Assembly: GCF_029909975.1 (NCBI RefSeq)
Contig: NZ_CP094516.1
Location: 7,108,501-7,172,500 of the forward strand
Length of the DNA stretch: 64,000 nucleotides
From: Bradyrhizobium sp. ISRA430
GTDB taxonomy: Bacteria; Pseudomonadota; Alphaproteobacteria; Rhizobiales; Xanthobacteraceae
Direction: 5' to 3'
The notes below the pieces were generated by a model. The model saw only the letters and a list, made by a program, of their open reading frames with translations. It had not been told where the DNA came from and made no database searches. The first letter of the stretch is position 1. Every line of letters starts with the position of its first letter. Positions 34,739 through 43,817 of this stretch are shown here, piece by piece. The position numbers and the translations under genes were made by a program.

Positions 34739-34925
34739 GATCATGAATTCTAAAGCCGATGAACGAGACCACCGTTGCCATCAGCACGGCGGCAATCGTC
34801 AAATAACACATCTGCAAGTTGGCGCGGAAATCAGTGGGATTGAATATGAAAGCCGCAACTGCGAGAATCACGTTCCCGACTAGAGGGAAAATTACAAAAA
34901 GCAGCGTGCTTTGGAATCGTCGCAT
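34739..34925 (-). pseudogene. Potassium-channel gene, 5' part (N-terminal membrane segments)
   Basis: ATG 34925 begins MRRFQSTLLFVIFPLVGN, giving two hydrophobic helices (LLFVIFPLVGNVILAVAAF and MCYLTIAAVLMATVVSFIG). It runs to FRIHDL at the IS630 border. Joining it across the element to the pore-domain part gives a plausible four-helix channel, apart from a one-base frame difference. Confidence 0.6.
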
Positions 34926-35097
34926 GCCAATGTTCTAACTACCTGAAATTGTACAAACATATTGCCAGCATGCCAGACCCTTGAAAAGGGAATTCTATGG
35001 AATATCCCGCTGCCAATAGCCGGTGAAGTCCACTGACTTGCCGCGCTTCAACGCCAGCCCAGCAATCCGGCTGACCTGATCGCCATTCGAGACGCGG

Positions 35098-35415
35098 TGA
35101 CGTCGATGTACCAGGATCTGGGCCTGCCGTCGCTCCATCTGTAGCCGCGACGTTTCAGGACATCCTTCAGATCGAACGGCGACTGCTCGGCCGACATCCT
35201 TACCGTTCTCTTTCGGGCTTGCTCTAGCAGCGCCGGCGCGCCTGCGGATGGTAGTCAGGATCTCGATGAGGGCGTGACAGTCGTCGACGGCCTGTGCGCA
35301 TGGTGAAAGAAGCCGGCACCGTTCAACAGGTATTGGGCTCCCGCGAATCCATGGTGGCGCCATTCCACCTCGGTCGCCGAGCAACCCCATGCCTTGTGCT
35401 CGAACACGGCCCAGA
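35098..35415 (-). pseudogene. Fragment of a DnaQ-like exonuclease gene, near-duplicate of 43938-44287
   Basis: The sequence matches, with scattered indels and substitutions, the C-terminal part of the broken exonuclease gene at 43818-44662 and has the same orientation. Recognisable pieces are MGLLGDRGGMAPPWIRG in one frame and AVDDCHALIEIL, the ExoIII motif, in another. It has no start, no catalytic N-terminus and several frame breaks. Confidence 0.7.
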
Positions 35416-35883
35416 AGCGAAGGCTTCGGATCCTAAACTAGGGCAATCAGCAGCAACGCAACAGTGACCGGCCCGTACGATCATCCTCGCCCTCCCTCTA
35501 TATTCTGTTTGGCTTGGAGAGAGAGCAGGCCTGAATCGTGCAGGCGACGCAAATTAACAATCGTGCGCTGGTGCAAAGTGCTGTGAGACTGTTGCCCGAC
35601 TGCTTCGGTGCTGCACCGTCAAAGGCTGGACAGAGCGTGAGTTCTTTAAGACGTGGGGTCGTTCGCGGCTGTTTCCGCGGCCCGCACTGACCGCATTGCT
35701 TTTGACGTCGTCGACCTCAACCGCGATTGCGAAGTCAGGAGGCGGTATCATCCAAACAGCACCGCCACTGCGACGTGATCGAGAAGGCTGGAAGTAGAGC
35801 GCCAGCCGAGCGTTGAACGCAGGGCGTCCTCCGGTATTAAGTGTCGAGCATCCGTCGACGAGCGCCGAAAAGCAGACAGTCAA
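35416..35883. other. No gene recognised
   Basis: A 110-codon minus frame exists (35554-35883), but it has no ribosome-binding site, no recognisable domain and a composition typical of antisense or random GC-rich frames. I see no repeats or RNA gene here. Confidence 0.5.
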
Positions 35884-36240
35884 CTATTGGTCGCCGCTCG
35901 CGCTCTCGCATAAAAGGCCTGAAGTTTTCTGGACAAGGAGTTGCTCGGCGCGGCCAGAGCCGCATCGAACATCCAGTTTATTAGCCCCAACTGCTCTTTT
36001 TGCGCGGCCATCCTGCTGATCGTTCTTAATCCTTCGCTCCATGCAGACGGGCAGGCGAGCCAATTCCCGGCAGAGGCGCGAAGGCGCGCCAAATAGTAGC
36101 CATCGCGGCAGCTGGTCGTAGAACATCTCATGCCGGCCGGTCTCTGCGCACATGCTTAGAAACCGCGACAGCGGAGACTCCATGGTGAGGACGCCAGCCG
36201 ACTTCGCTTCCTCAAAAAGCCGTTTCTGCATACTCGCCAT
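35884..36240 (-). pseudogene. Hypothetical protein fragment, probably frameshifted
   Basis: The minus frame reads MASMQKRLFEEAKSAGVLTM, then RFLSMCAETGRHEMFYDQLP and RWLLFGAPSRLCRELARLPV, before becoming low-quality sequence. It directly follows the metallopeptidase-like pseudogene and may be its C-terminal continuation or a second gene in the same operon. No domain recognised. Confidence 0.35.
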
Positions 36241-36267
36241 GGCGTCGACAAACTTCCAGGGCGCGCG

Positions 36268-37050
36268 TCATTGACGGCTGTTCCTGCTCTCGAGACCGCA
36301 AGTAGGCGCGGAGACGTTCGGGGCGTTCCCTTGCCGGTGGATGTGACCGAGGCGCGGTCTCTTGGTCAGGATCAGCCACGCCCCCAGAGTGCCCGATATA
36401 GCCACATCATCTCCATCGGCAGAGCCGATCAGTTCCCGAAACGCGAAACCATCAGCAGCAAATTCCATCTCGAAGCGACTTGCATCTGTTGTCTTCTCGA
36501 TCGACAGGGCTCCAGCCGCCACATGCCCGCACTCATGCAGGAGAAGGAACTGGATCGCGAAGAATCTACGTTGCGCCCAGCCTCAAGTGGGTGCCCCCAA
36601 CGCCGAACGTCGGTGACGAGTGGAATTGCGCCAAGTTCCCTGATCACATCCGGCGTGTCAGCTGTCCCGAGGTGAACGTACCGGTGGATCATCATTCCGA
36701 ACTGCCAGCCGATCTGTTTAGAGAACCTCCTGGCGAGATCGGGCCGGCTGGAGAAGCGGACCAGCCGACGCCTTAGCCGCAGCAGCCACGGCTCTGAATC
36801 CTTTCCAACCCCCTTTTTGGTCAATGCGTTTCCGAGCGTGTCGCATAGACTTGTGTCGGCGGGCAGCATGAGCATTTCGGCATCGCTCGAGATTAACGGC
36901 ATGGCCCCCATCGGCAACGCGATCACGTAGCCGAGTCCTTGTGATGACCTGGAGGAGTAGACGTGTCCGTTGAACTCCGCATCGTTGACGGTCCGGACGC
37001 GATCCCCGCGCCCGCTCGGCAGGTTTGGCGGAGAGCCGGAGACTTCGAAA
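36268..37050 (-). pseudogene. Zinc-metallopeptidase-like gene (HECGH motif), frameshifted
   Basis: The first part (from about 37050, no clear start codon) reads through GHVYSSRSSQGLGYVIALPM and FSKQIGWQFGMMIHRYVHLG to DVRRWGHPLEAGRN near 36570. The coding frame then changes to FFAIQFLLLHECGHVAAG and FEMEFAADGFAFRELIG, ending at 36268. HExxH followed about 20 residues later by E-x-x-A-D is the arrangement of small zinc peptidases (M48 or ImmA/IrrE-like). One indel separates the halves. Family is tentative. Confidence 0.5.
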
Positions 37051-37275
37051 TCAATTCTCGAAGGCGTTGTGCACCCAGTCTGTCCGCTTCAGAAACGAGG
37101 GGTAGCGATCGATAAACGTCCCACCCGCAATGCCAAGGACCTTGAATTGTGCTTCCAGATCCGGAGGCGCCCACAATAGGTTCGACCCACCGCCGCCGGG
37201 CGGCACGAGCTTCAGTATCCAGTCCAGCAACTCGGTCGTTTTCTGCAGCTCGGCTAGGAGTTGCTGTGGCGTCAT
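37051..37275 (-). CDS. Hypothetical protein, 74 residues
   Basis: ATG 37275 begins MTPQQLLAELQKTTELLDWI and the frame stays coding-like (DLEAQFKVLGIAGGTFIDRY) to 37051. Amphipathic N-terminal helix, PGGGG turn, no membrane segment. It abuts the metallopeptidase-like frame downstream, so they may be co-transcribed. No family recognised. Confidence 0.5.
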   Translation of the reverse strand: MTPQQLLAELQKTTELLDWILKLVPPGGGGSNLLWAPPDLEAQFKVLGIAGGTFIDRYPSFLKRTDWVHNAFEN

Positions 37276-37909
37276 CGCTTTTTTCCGGTCCCGGGCAGAT
37301 CAGTCGCTTTTGTCTTTGGCTGGAACGCACTCTTTGCAGAGCGTCGCCACGCCTACCCGGAAGAAGAGTACCGCGACGCCCGCAAAGACTAGCGGACTCA
37401 TGGGTACAGTGCCTGCAATCGCCATCGGAACAGGTCTGGCAGGACGGCAAAGATCAGCGGCATGAAGTTATTGAGACTACGGTGTCACGACCTGTCCCGC
37501 CCTTGTCATCAAGCTGTTCTGGCTCGCAACCGTGTACGGATAGTGCTGATCATTTCGTGGATAGTCCGGTAGGTGGCCTAGCCGTTCGCTAGGGCCGTCT
37601 TGTGGATCACGATCCTGAGGTACGGCTTAGTTACCGGATTGGGAAACGCGAACAAATCTGTCGAGCCTTCGACGAACATGTTTGCCCCGACGGGCGTGAG
37701 GGACGGCAGATGATCTTCAAGATCATCCACATGAGGTCGATTTGGAAGCAAGCCGGTCCGACGGATAGAACGTGTAGCGCCCGCTCAAATCGACCGCGAT
37801 AATCTCAATCGCTACAAAGTACGTCCCGACCCGGTGAACATCCTGGGTAGCACCCGGCGCGACTGCAGCATCTTTAAGATGCTCCCATTTCCAGCGACCA
37901 GGAATCAGT
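37276..37909. other. No gene recognised
   Basis: Only short overlapping frames on both strands, none with a domain or good ribosome-binding site. No repeats, terminator or RNA gene are visible. Confidence 0.5.
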
Positions 37910-38158
37910 TCAGTCTCTCAGGTAATTGAGCACACTGTTGCAGGCGTCCTTGGCCTCAGCGAAGCTCTGCAGCGGGGAGCCGAGCACCCTGATCGAGCCA
38001 CGGCTCTGGTCAAGCGGACGCCACGAAGCGACGTAGCCGAACCTTCCGCGAAAGCCAGGACCCGTCGGGCTCTGCAAGCTTATAACGAACGAGTAGCCGC
38101 CGCTGCGTGCACTCCAAATTTCCATGTCTTCGACAGCGCGGTGGAACTGCAGGGGCAT
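37910..38158 (-). CDS. Small hypothetical protein downstream of the RiPP epimerase
   Basis: Start placed at ATG 38158 (MPLQFHRAVEDMEIWSARSG); the frame extends to 38242 with a less protein-like leader. 82 residues, soluble, with IRVLGSPLQSFAEAKDACN near the end. It resembles small uncharacterised proteins common in Bradyrhizobium by my recollection. It lies 100 bp after the epimerase gene on the same strand; a link to the peptide pathway is possible but unproven. Confidence 0.6.
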   Translation of the reverse strand: MPLQFHRAVEDMEIWSARSGGYSFVISLQSPTGPGFRGRFGYVASWRPLDQSRGSIRVLGSPLQSFAEAKDACNSVLNYLRD

Positions 38159-38259
38159 CACGCACCGTTCGCCTGGGCAACTCGACAATGAAATTCTTCG
38201 GGCGGACCCACTGGCGTAGAAAATCCGAGACTCTAACCGCATGAAAGCGCTGTGACAGG

Positions 38260-39717
38260 TCAGCTGCTCTGCCAGGCGAAGCTGTCGTCTAAGTCCTCTT
38301 CAATCACCCCGGCCGCGTATAACTGATCGAGCAGGTCGGCTACTGCGAGCACGCTCGTTCCGTCAGTCGTGACCTGCCTAACCAGCTCCGACGCTGTGCA
38401 GTTGCCGTACGCGATTAGATGGCCAACGGAAATGGGAGCGATGTCGTCGAGTACGCGGTGTTCCATGTTGCGTGAGCGGAGATGAAAGGATCGGTTGCTG
38501 GCCTTGTATTGCAGGTCCCTGCGGAAGCGGATCGGCAGTTCGGGAGCCGGACTCTCGAGCATATGCTGGTCAATCATGTTCTGCAGCCCCTCCCGGAACT
38601 CGTCAGGCGTCCTGAAGAAGCGTTCACTCAAGACGCGGTAGCCGAGAGGCCAGCGTTTGCTACCCCGCACCGGCGTCACCAACTGTAAACGTCCCTGCAG
38701 CATATTTACGAGAAAGCCGGAAACACAGGCGATCGTCGTGTGATCGCCCTCCAGCAAGGCGATTGCATCATCTTTGTTAGCGGCCCTAAGTTTCTCGCTC
38801 CGCTCGCGCGCGCGCCCGGCAAAAGCCTTTGCAGTCAGCGCCTCCTTGCCCTGCAGGACGAGTTCGACACCGATCAGCTCCTCAGGCGAAAACGCCATGT
38901 GAATCTGGTTGAGATGTGTTGTGCTTAGCACGGAGAAACGATTCGTCACGGCGCGATAGCGCTTGAACAGTTCGAGCACGCGCGTGGTGAGTGCGCGATC
39001 CTTGAGCGGGGCCGCCGTCGTTGTTTGTGGCAATGCGCCCGTGATCTGATAGTAGTCGAATAGAAAGCGGTCGTAGTGTGGGTTGTCCATAGGCTCTGTG
39101 GCCCAGTAGCAGAAACCAGTACGGGCTGCCGATCCAAACATCTCGCTCGCGATACCAACCACGCCGCGCCAAAGCGCTGCATGCTCTTCACTATATTCGT
39201 AATAGCCTTTGAAGCGGTCGGCCGAGAGGCCGCAGAACCAGCAACCGACGGAGCAGCCGTCGCTCAGCTCGAAAGCGATGATGGGGTAGGTGACCGACGC
39301 CGCCGTTCTGCCCAATTCGTCGTTGCAGCGCCGGATTTGGCGCTCGCGCCAAGCATGAAAGCGAGGGTTGATCGTCGACATCTCGCCCTCTTCGCGCAGG
39401 AGGTCGCGATGGCGCAACATCTCGCAGATAAACTCGTCCCACATCATAGCCAGGGGCCAGCGCGTAGACTCCGGCTTGAAGCGGTGTTTCAGGTAGCCGC
39501 CGCGCCAGAGCGGCAGCATCTTCATTGGGTCGACTTCGATGCCGTAGCGCTCTGTTACCGCTCGAGGAGAATCAACGTTCTCCGAAAGCGCCCTGCGGAA
39601 CTGCAAGTCACCAGCCAGCCGCTCCATGAAGCGCTTGACGTGCGACAACGTGCGCAGTTGCTCGGGGGTACGCCGGTCAAAAATCTGTCGGCAGTGTTCG
39701 GTGGCAGTGTGCGTCAT
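38260..39717 (-). CDS. PoyD-type radical SAM peptide epimerase
   Basis: 485 residues. The N-terminal ~90 residues resemble a Nif11-like segment (RFMERLAGDLQFRRALSENV), followed by a radical SAM core with FELSDGCSVGCWFCGLSADR; the cluster cysteines are C155, C159 and C162. The DGCSVGCWFCG sequence is characteristic of RiPP-maturation amino-acid epimerases (PoyD, OspD, AvpD). These abstract a backbone alpha-hydrogen using SAM and re-donate one from a cysteine thiol, turning L- into D-residues. The gene lies 137 bp downstream of, and on the same strand as, a Nif11-leader precursor, its probable substrate. No methyltransferase, cyclase, protease or exporter gene is next to it. Confidence 0.9.
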   Translation of the reverse strand: MTHTATEHCRQIFDRRTPEQLRTLSHVKRFMERLAGDLQFRRALSENVDSPRAVTERYGIEVDPMKMLPLWRGGYLKHRFKPESTRWPLAMMWDEFICEMLRHRDLLREEGEMSTINPRFHAWRERQIRRCNDELGRTAASVTYPIIAFELSDGCSVGCWFCGLSADRFKGYYEYSEEHAALWRGVVGIASEMFGSAARTGFCYWATEPMDNPHYDRFLFDYYQITGALPQTTTAAPLKDRALTTRVLELFKRYRAVTNRFSVLSTTHLNQIHMAFSPEELIGVELVLQGKEALTAKAFAGRARERSEKLRAANKDDAIALLEGDHTTIACVSGFLVNMLQGRLQLVTPVRGSKRWPLGYRVLSERFFRTPDEFREGLQNMIDQHMLESPAPELPIRFRRDLQYKASNRSFHLRSRNMEHRVLDDIAPISVGHLIAYGNCTASELVRQVTTDGTSVLAVADLLDQLYAAGVIEEDLDDSFAWQSS

Positions 39718-39854
39718 ACGTTACGGGTGAGCCCTGAAGCCGCATCTCTAAGCCTGAAAGCAATGATCTCACTCCTGACGAGGCGTGCTTTCAGTTCTCT
39801 TCGCACCGGATCGCTTTCTTGAGGACGAGCCAATGCGATCAGAGTTAAAATATT

Positions 39855-40229
39855 TTAGGCCGCGACAGCGACAACAACCACAATAAGTAAAACGATAGCG
39901 ACGAGGTCACGGCCGGCTTCCGCGGCTTGCACGGCGCTCGTAGGTGCCTCCGACGTGGAACTAGCCAACGCAGTGGTATGCACAATCCTGCTTAAGCCCG
40001 CACCGCTCAAGTCCTGCTTGCCGCCGACAATCGCGTCGAGCTGCATCAACTCGTGTCGGCCTGGCACTCGGATGCTGCTCCTAACCTCGTCAAGCGTGAA
40101 ATCGTAGCCGTGGCTCTTTCCGACCGCTACAATCGGTGCAAGACCTGTAGCACTCTGCTTAAGGCTTTCCAGCAGACTACCCTCTTTCGCTAGATTCTTG
40201 ACAAACCGTTCTACCTCAGCCTGCGACAT
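39855..40229 (-). CDS. Nif11-leader RiPP precursor with hydrophobic C-terminal core
   Basis: 124 residues, ATG preceded by GAGG at proper distance. Residues 1-55 are a Nif11-type leader (MSQAEVERFVKNLAKEGSLL, then GYDFTLDEVRSSI). A VGG at 68-70 is the usual place for double-glycine-type leader removal. The 54-residue remainder starts KQDLSGAGLSRIVHTTALAS and ends in LVAIVLLIVVVVAVAA (109-124), with no charged residue in the last 16. Proteusins such as polytheonamide and other epimerase substrates have similar Val/Ile/Ala-rich cores that become alternating D/L helices. The core boundary is inferred; a plain transmembrane anchor is the alternative reading. Confidence 0.85.
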   Translation of the reverse strand: MSQAEVERFVKNLAKEGSLLESLKQSATGLAPIVAVGKSHGYDFTLDEVRSSIRVPGRHELMQLDAIVGGKQDLSGAGLSRIVHTTALASSTSEAPTSAVQAAEAGRDLVAIVLLIVVVVAVAA

Positions 40230-40599
40230 AGCCGGGCCTCTGCTATATGTTGCTACCTATCCGTCGCTTTGGAAGCGATCGGTGATAATGCCGTAACAAG
40301 GCAATCGGCATGCCAAACTGAAAGTGCTGCTTTTGCGCTTTGTCTGACCTTGCGTATCGTCAACTTGCCGACATTGGTCTCGAACCTAACAAGCGCTCAG
40401 TAGAGCGGGATGAGATCTCATTGTCGGTAACCAGCCCAGCAGTGCAAGGGGGCGCCATTTACAAAAGCTCGGTCAGAACCGTGCTCAGCAACCTCTGTTC
40501 GCGGATTAGAGACGTCGCGCATTCCGTCCAATACGCCCGTTCTGCGAGAGGCTGGAGGTGAAATCCGGCTGGCCTATTCACCACACCATCCGTATCCTG
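40230..40599. other. Region upstream of the RiPP precursor, no gene recognised
   Basis: It holds the presumed promoter of the minus-strand precursor gene. I cannot pick out -35/-10 or activator sites with confidence, and the short plus-strand frames have no domain. Confidence 0.45.
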
Positions 40600-40960
40600 G
40601 CGAAAGGCAAGTGTACAACCGGCCGGTTCTGCACTTGTGTGCGGCATGGCCGGCCACCGGGCCTGCGGCGCCGGGGGCAGTCTAGTACGCCTCGAGCGAC
40701 CGACGAGGCGATCATCTCCAGAAGCTTCTTGCCGCCTTCGCCGGCGTCCTGTACGCCGATTGCTACAGCCGATGCGAACCGCTGTTCGACCCGCAGACGA
40801 AGTTGCGGCCGATTACGCCGGCATTTTGCATTGCCCATGCGCGGCGGGGGTATCTTCGAGCTGGCTGACATCGAGAAGAACGCTCAGGAAGGTAAGAAGG
40901 GCAAACCGCTCTCTCGGGTCGACCTGCAGGCGGTCAGACGCCTCGGTTATGCGCGAGCAA
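40600..40960 (+). pseudogene. IS66-family transposase fragment
   Basis: Plus-strand frames give LQKLLAAFAGVLYADCYSRC, FDPQTKLRPITPAFCIAHAR and then, after a frame change, DIEKNAQEGKKGKPLSRVDL followed by QAVRRL. These are consecutive pieces of the IS66 transposase core. The start and the C-terminal part are absent. Confidence 0.8.
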
Positions 40961-41141
40961 ATGGCCGGGCCTTCAACTGCAACCAGATCGGTGGCGAGCT
41001 TCACATTGTTCCTAGAGGGGGGCCTGACGGATGTCACTGCCTTGCGATCGCGGACTATCAGATAAGGCAGGTATGACATGTTGAAGGTTGTGGTACCCTC
41101 GGAAGCTCGCTGATCGCAGGTGAGCAGCGCACCACGCTTCG
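40961..41141. other. Junction between IS66 relic and the DUF6527 gene
   Basis: A minus frame reads TTTFNMSYLPYLIVRDRKAV here, which looks protein-like but has no start of its own. It may be a detached tail of a neighbouring broken gene. Confidence 0.3.
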
Positions 41142-41552
41142 TTACCAGCGAATGCAGCAGCGCGAGCGAGCTGCAAACCGTGCTCGCCACCGATCTGCCG
41201 GACCTGTCCACGTCTGCAGCTCGGCTTCGCGGTCGACGTGCCGGGCGATCTGCCTGCGCATCGTCGACGAGGCCACGGCGTCCGAGAACGCGGCGAGCCA
41301 CTGCACCTGGCCGGACGTGCTGATGTAGTGAGACTTGCAAACCGCATCGCAGACCGAGATCGACGGCCGCACGGTCGCGAACCCGTTCTGCTGCGACACC
41401 TGGTGACTGTCGGGCACCAGGAGCATCACGCGATGTCCGCAGCCGCAGGCGCAGGAAAGCGCCGCAACCTCGAATTCCGGGGAGTGGTAGAGGACGCCCT
41501 GTTCGAGCTGCTTGGGCAGGCGTTCGACGGCCCGATATGAGAACCTCACCAT
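41142..41552 (-). CDS. DUF6527-like putative zinc-binding protein, possibly damaged at the C-terminus
   Basis: ATG 41552 begins MVRFSYRAVERLPKQLEQGV. The segment EFEVAALSCACGCGHRVMLL, with its closely spaced cysteines and His, followed by RPSISVCDAVCKSHYISTSG, matches DUF6527 proteins, small zinc-ribbon-like proteins sometimes found beside bacterial ubiquitin-like (E1/E2/JAB) genes. No such partner is visible. After ~100 residues the sequence loses protein character, so the end may be frameshifted. Confidence 0.6.
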   Translation of the reverse strand: MVRFSYRAVERLPKQLEQGVLYHSPEFEVAALSCACGCGHRVMLLVPDSHQVSQQNGFATVRPSISVCDAVCKSHYISTSGQVQWLAAFSDAVASSTMRRQIARHVDREAELQTWTGPADRWRARFAARSRCCIRW

Positions 41553-41556
41553 AATC

Positions 41557-41940
41557 CTAGTCGATCTCCATCGTCGCGGTATCGAAGATATAGGACGTCT
41601 TCTCATCGAGACGGTCGAGCAGCTTGAAATGCTGCTTGAACCGGACGACGGCCATGACGGCGTTCAGCGCGTTCAACTCCGTGATCTGCGCCTGCTTGCG
41701 GTAACCGCCGTTCACGGCCTAGTCGATGGTAGGGGACGGATCTATCGGCTCGCCGTCGGCCCACATTCGTTCGTTCCAGGATTCGCACGACAGCTTGTCC
41801 GCCGTCCGGAGAAGAGCTTCGCCCTTGACGCGGGCCTCGACGGATTGCGCGGCTAGAATCGTTGTCATCGCGCGCGCCTTGCCGAGCTCTTTCGTGAGGG
41901 CCTTGCGGTCGCCGCCACTGAGGGGCGTGGGATGGTGCTT
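41557..41940 (-). pseudogene. Hypothetical protein with an in-frame amber codon
   Basis: The minus frame reads KALTKELGKARAMTTILAAQ and SWNERMWADGEPIDPSPTID, meets TAG at 41719-41721, then continues in the same frame as AVNGGYRKQAQITELNALNA and LLDRLDEKTSYIFDTATMEI to TAG 41557. A single nonsense change splits an otherwise continuous protein. The true start is not clear. It lies just before the DUF6527 gene on the same strand. Confidence 0.55.
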
Positions 41941-41960
41941 TGGCGCCACTCGCCGGCGAC

Positions 41961-42361
41961 CTACACGAACTGCGGCCAGCAGCCATCCTCTTCGTAGCGT
42001 CCGGTCCGCTGGCGGCAGGTGGCGTCGAGCAGCCGCTGCCCGACGTCCTTCCAGCCCGCATCCGGACCGTATAGCCGGCAGGCATCGGCTTTCTGGATTT
42101 CGACGATGCGGCCGCATCGACTGCAGGAGACCCGCAGCACGTGCTGGTCGATCTCCGAAAGCCTCCGCGACTGGATCGGGGGACCGGCCTGTCTGGCGTC
42201 GGCGCCGGCGTCCTTCAGGAAGGCATCCCAGTATTCGGCCGGCATCGGGTCCGCCGGGCCTGTCTGGCGCGCGTTGGGTGCCTCCTGTCGACGGCGCCGG
42301 CCATCTTTTCCGTCTGCTTTGGGGTCAGCATGCGCCAGCTCGCGGGTCTTTCGGCAGCCAT
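41961..42361 (-). pseudogene. Small cysteine-containing hypothetical, frameshifted
   Basis: ATG 42361 begins MAAERPASWRMLTPKQTEKM. Near 42290 the coding character moves to another frame, MPAEYWDAFLKDAGADARQA, then LRVSCSRCGRIVEIQKADAC (a CxxC pair) and DVGQRLLDATCRQRTGRYEE to 41961. The end, EEDGCWPQF, and the Cys pattern suggest a zinc ribbon. With the two following genes it forms a minus-strand cluster of degenerate small genes. Confidence 0.55.
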
Positions 42362-42455
42362 GTCTCATTAGAACATATGGAGAACATGAGAGCCAGTGAA
42401 AACCGCCACTTCTGTGAAAAGCCAAAATAAGCCTCCCCGCGATCGCGCCATGTTA

Positions 42456-42474
42456 TGGTTTTTTATAAAAACCA
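42456..42474. promoter_or_regulatory. AT-rich palindrome upstream of fic
   Basis: TGGTTTTT-TAT-AAAAACCA, a perfect 8-bp inverted repeat 40 bp before the fic ATG, in a locally AT-rich stretch that probably contains the promoter. An operator function is inferred. Confidence 0.4.
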
Positions 42475-42514
42475 AAAATATAAATAGGGAATCGGCCTCT
42501 TAGTTTGGGTTCCC

Positions 42515-43702
42515 ATGAAGCGCAGCGATCTCAGCCATACGATCCGAGAGACCCTGAAGCGGCTGCCGCCGCCCTACGATTCCCATTACGGGATCGTGCC
42601 GCCGGCGCCGCCGGAAGACGGCGTGTTCGCTCCCGGAGCGACGAAGGCGCTCGAAGCCGCTCAGGCGGCCTTCGGCAAGGTCGACGCCATCGCGGCCCAG
42701 ATGAACGACCCCTACATTGTCAGCCGGGTCCTGACCAGACGCGAGGCGGTCAGTTCCTCGTCGATCGAAGGCACTCAGAGCACTCTCGACGGATTGCTTT
42801 CCGCCGAGGAGACCGGCGACGACGGTGCCCGGGACGAAACGCGCCAAGTCCGCAACTACGCTGTCGCCTTGGACGGATTCATCCCGAGAGCCGCCAAGGA
42901 AGGCTACTGCGTATTTACGATGGACCTGATCAGGGATCTCCATCGGGCCGTGATGAAGGACGATCCGGATTATCAGGACGTTCCCGGCGACCTTCGCGCG
43001 CGCGTCGTGTGGATCGGCGGGAGTAAAGACATCGCATATTCGAGTTGGAATCCTCCGCCTCCTGCCGATGTTCCTGATTGCCTCGCGCAAACGGTCGACT
43101 ACCTCCGGAACGAGGGGATGCAGCAGATGACGCAAGAGTTCATTACGCGCATGGCGATTGCGCACGCTCATTTCGAGGCGGTGCACCCCTTCCGGGACGG
43201 CAACGGTCGTGTCGGTCGCCTTCTGCTTCCGCTCATGATGGCTGCGGAGAAGCATGTGCCCCTGTACCTTTCACCTTACGTCGAAAGCAAAAAGGGCACG
43301 TACTACGCCTCGCTCAAGGATGCACAACAACGGCTCGAATGGGAGCCCGTCATCACCTTCATGGCCGACGCCGTGACCGGTACCGTCGAAGAACTCATCC
43401 GGACGCGCACGGCGCTGTCGGAACTATCCGAGCGATGGAGGGGCCGCCGAAAATTCCGAAGGGGATCTGCGGCCATGAGAGCGCTCGACGAACTTCACAA
43501 TTATCCGGTCGTGACGGCGAAGCGGCTTGGCGAACTGCTCGATGTCACCCCCGCACAGATAAATAAGGGCATTGCGCAGTTGGTGGAAGCCGGCATTCTG
43601 CACGAGCGGACCGGATACGCACGCAACCGAGTTTACGCCGCTCCTGAAGCGCTCGCAGTCATCAATCGTCCCTTCGGTGAAGAGCCTGTTCTTCCAGAAT
43701 AG
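42515..43702 (+). CDS. Fic-domain protein AMPylase with N-terminal inhibitory motif
   Basis: 395 residues. The catalytic motif HPFRDGNGRVGR starts at H224. An N-terminal inhibitory helix carries SSSIEGTQS, the (S/T)xxxE(G/N) signature of class II Fic proteins, in which the Glu blocks the ATP site. A winged-helix C-terminal region (VTAKRLGELLDVTPAQINKG) follows, as in the common Fic/DUF4172-type two-domain proteins. Fic enzymes transfer AMP from ATP to hydroxyls of target proteins. No separate antitoxin is needed. The gene is intact and stands alone. Confidence 0.93.
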   Translation: MKRSDLSHTIRETLKRLPPPYDSHYGIVPPAPPEDGVFAPGATKALEAAQAAFGKVDAIAAQMNDPYIVSRVLTRREAVSSSSIEGTQSTLDGLLSAEETGDDGARDETRQVRNYAVALDGFIPRAAKEGYCVFTMDLIRDLHRAVMKDDPDYQDVPGDLRARVVWIGGSKDIAYSSWNPPPPADVPDCLAQTVDYLRNEGMQQMTQEFITRMAIAHAHFEAVHPFRDGNGRVGRLLLPLMMAAEKHVPLYLSPYVESKKGTYYASLKDAQQRLEWEPVITFMADAVTGTVEELIRTRTALSELSERWRGRRKFRRGSAAMRALDELHNYPVVTAKRLGELLDVTPAQINKGIAQLVEAGILHERTGYARNRVYAAPEALAVINRPFGEEPVLPE

Positions 43703-43817
43703 GATGATTCGACGGGCCCCAACGGACCGTGACCGACACCACATGCGATGACCTGACTGCTGCACCGCCGATTCCGCGTCGGATTCCACACAGAATAAGT
43801 CAAACGCGCCCGGGCCG

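Noticed and set aside
37130..37592. Plus-strand frames of 111-147 codons
   Set aside because: Antisense to the small minus-strand genes, Arg/Ser/Pro-rich, no domain.
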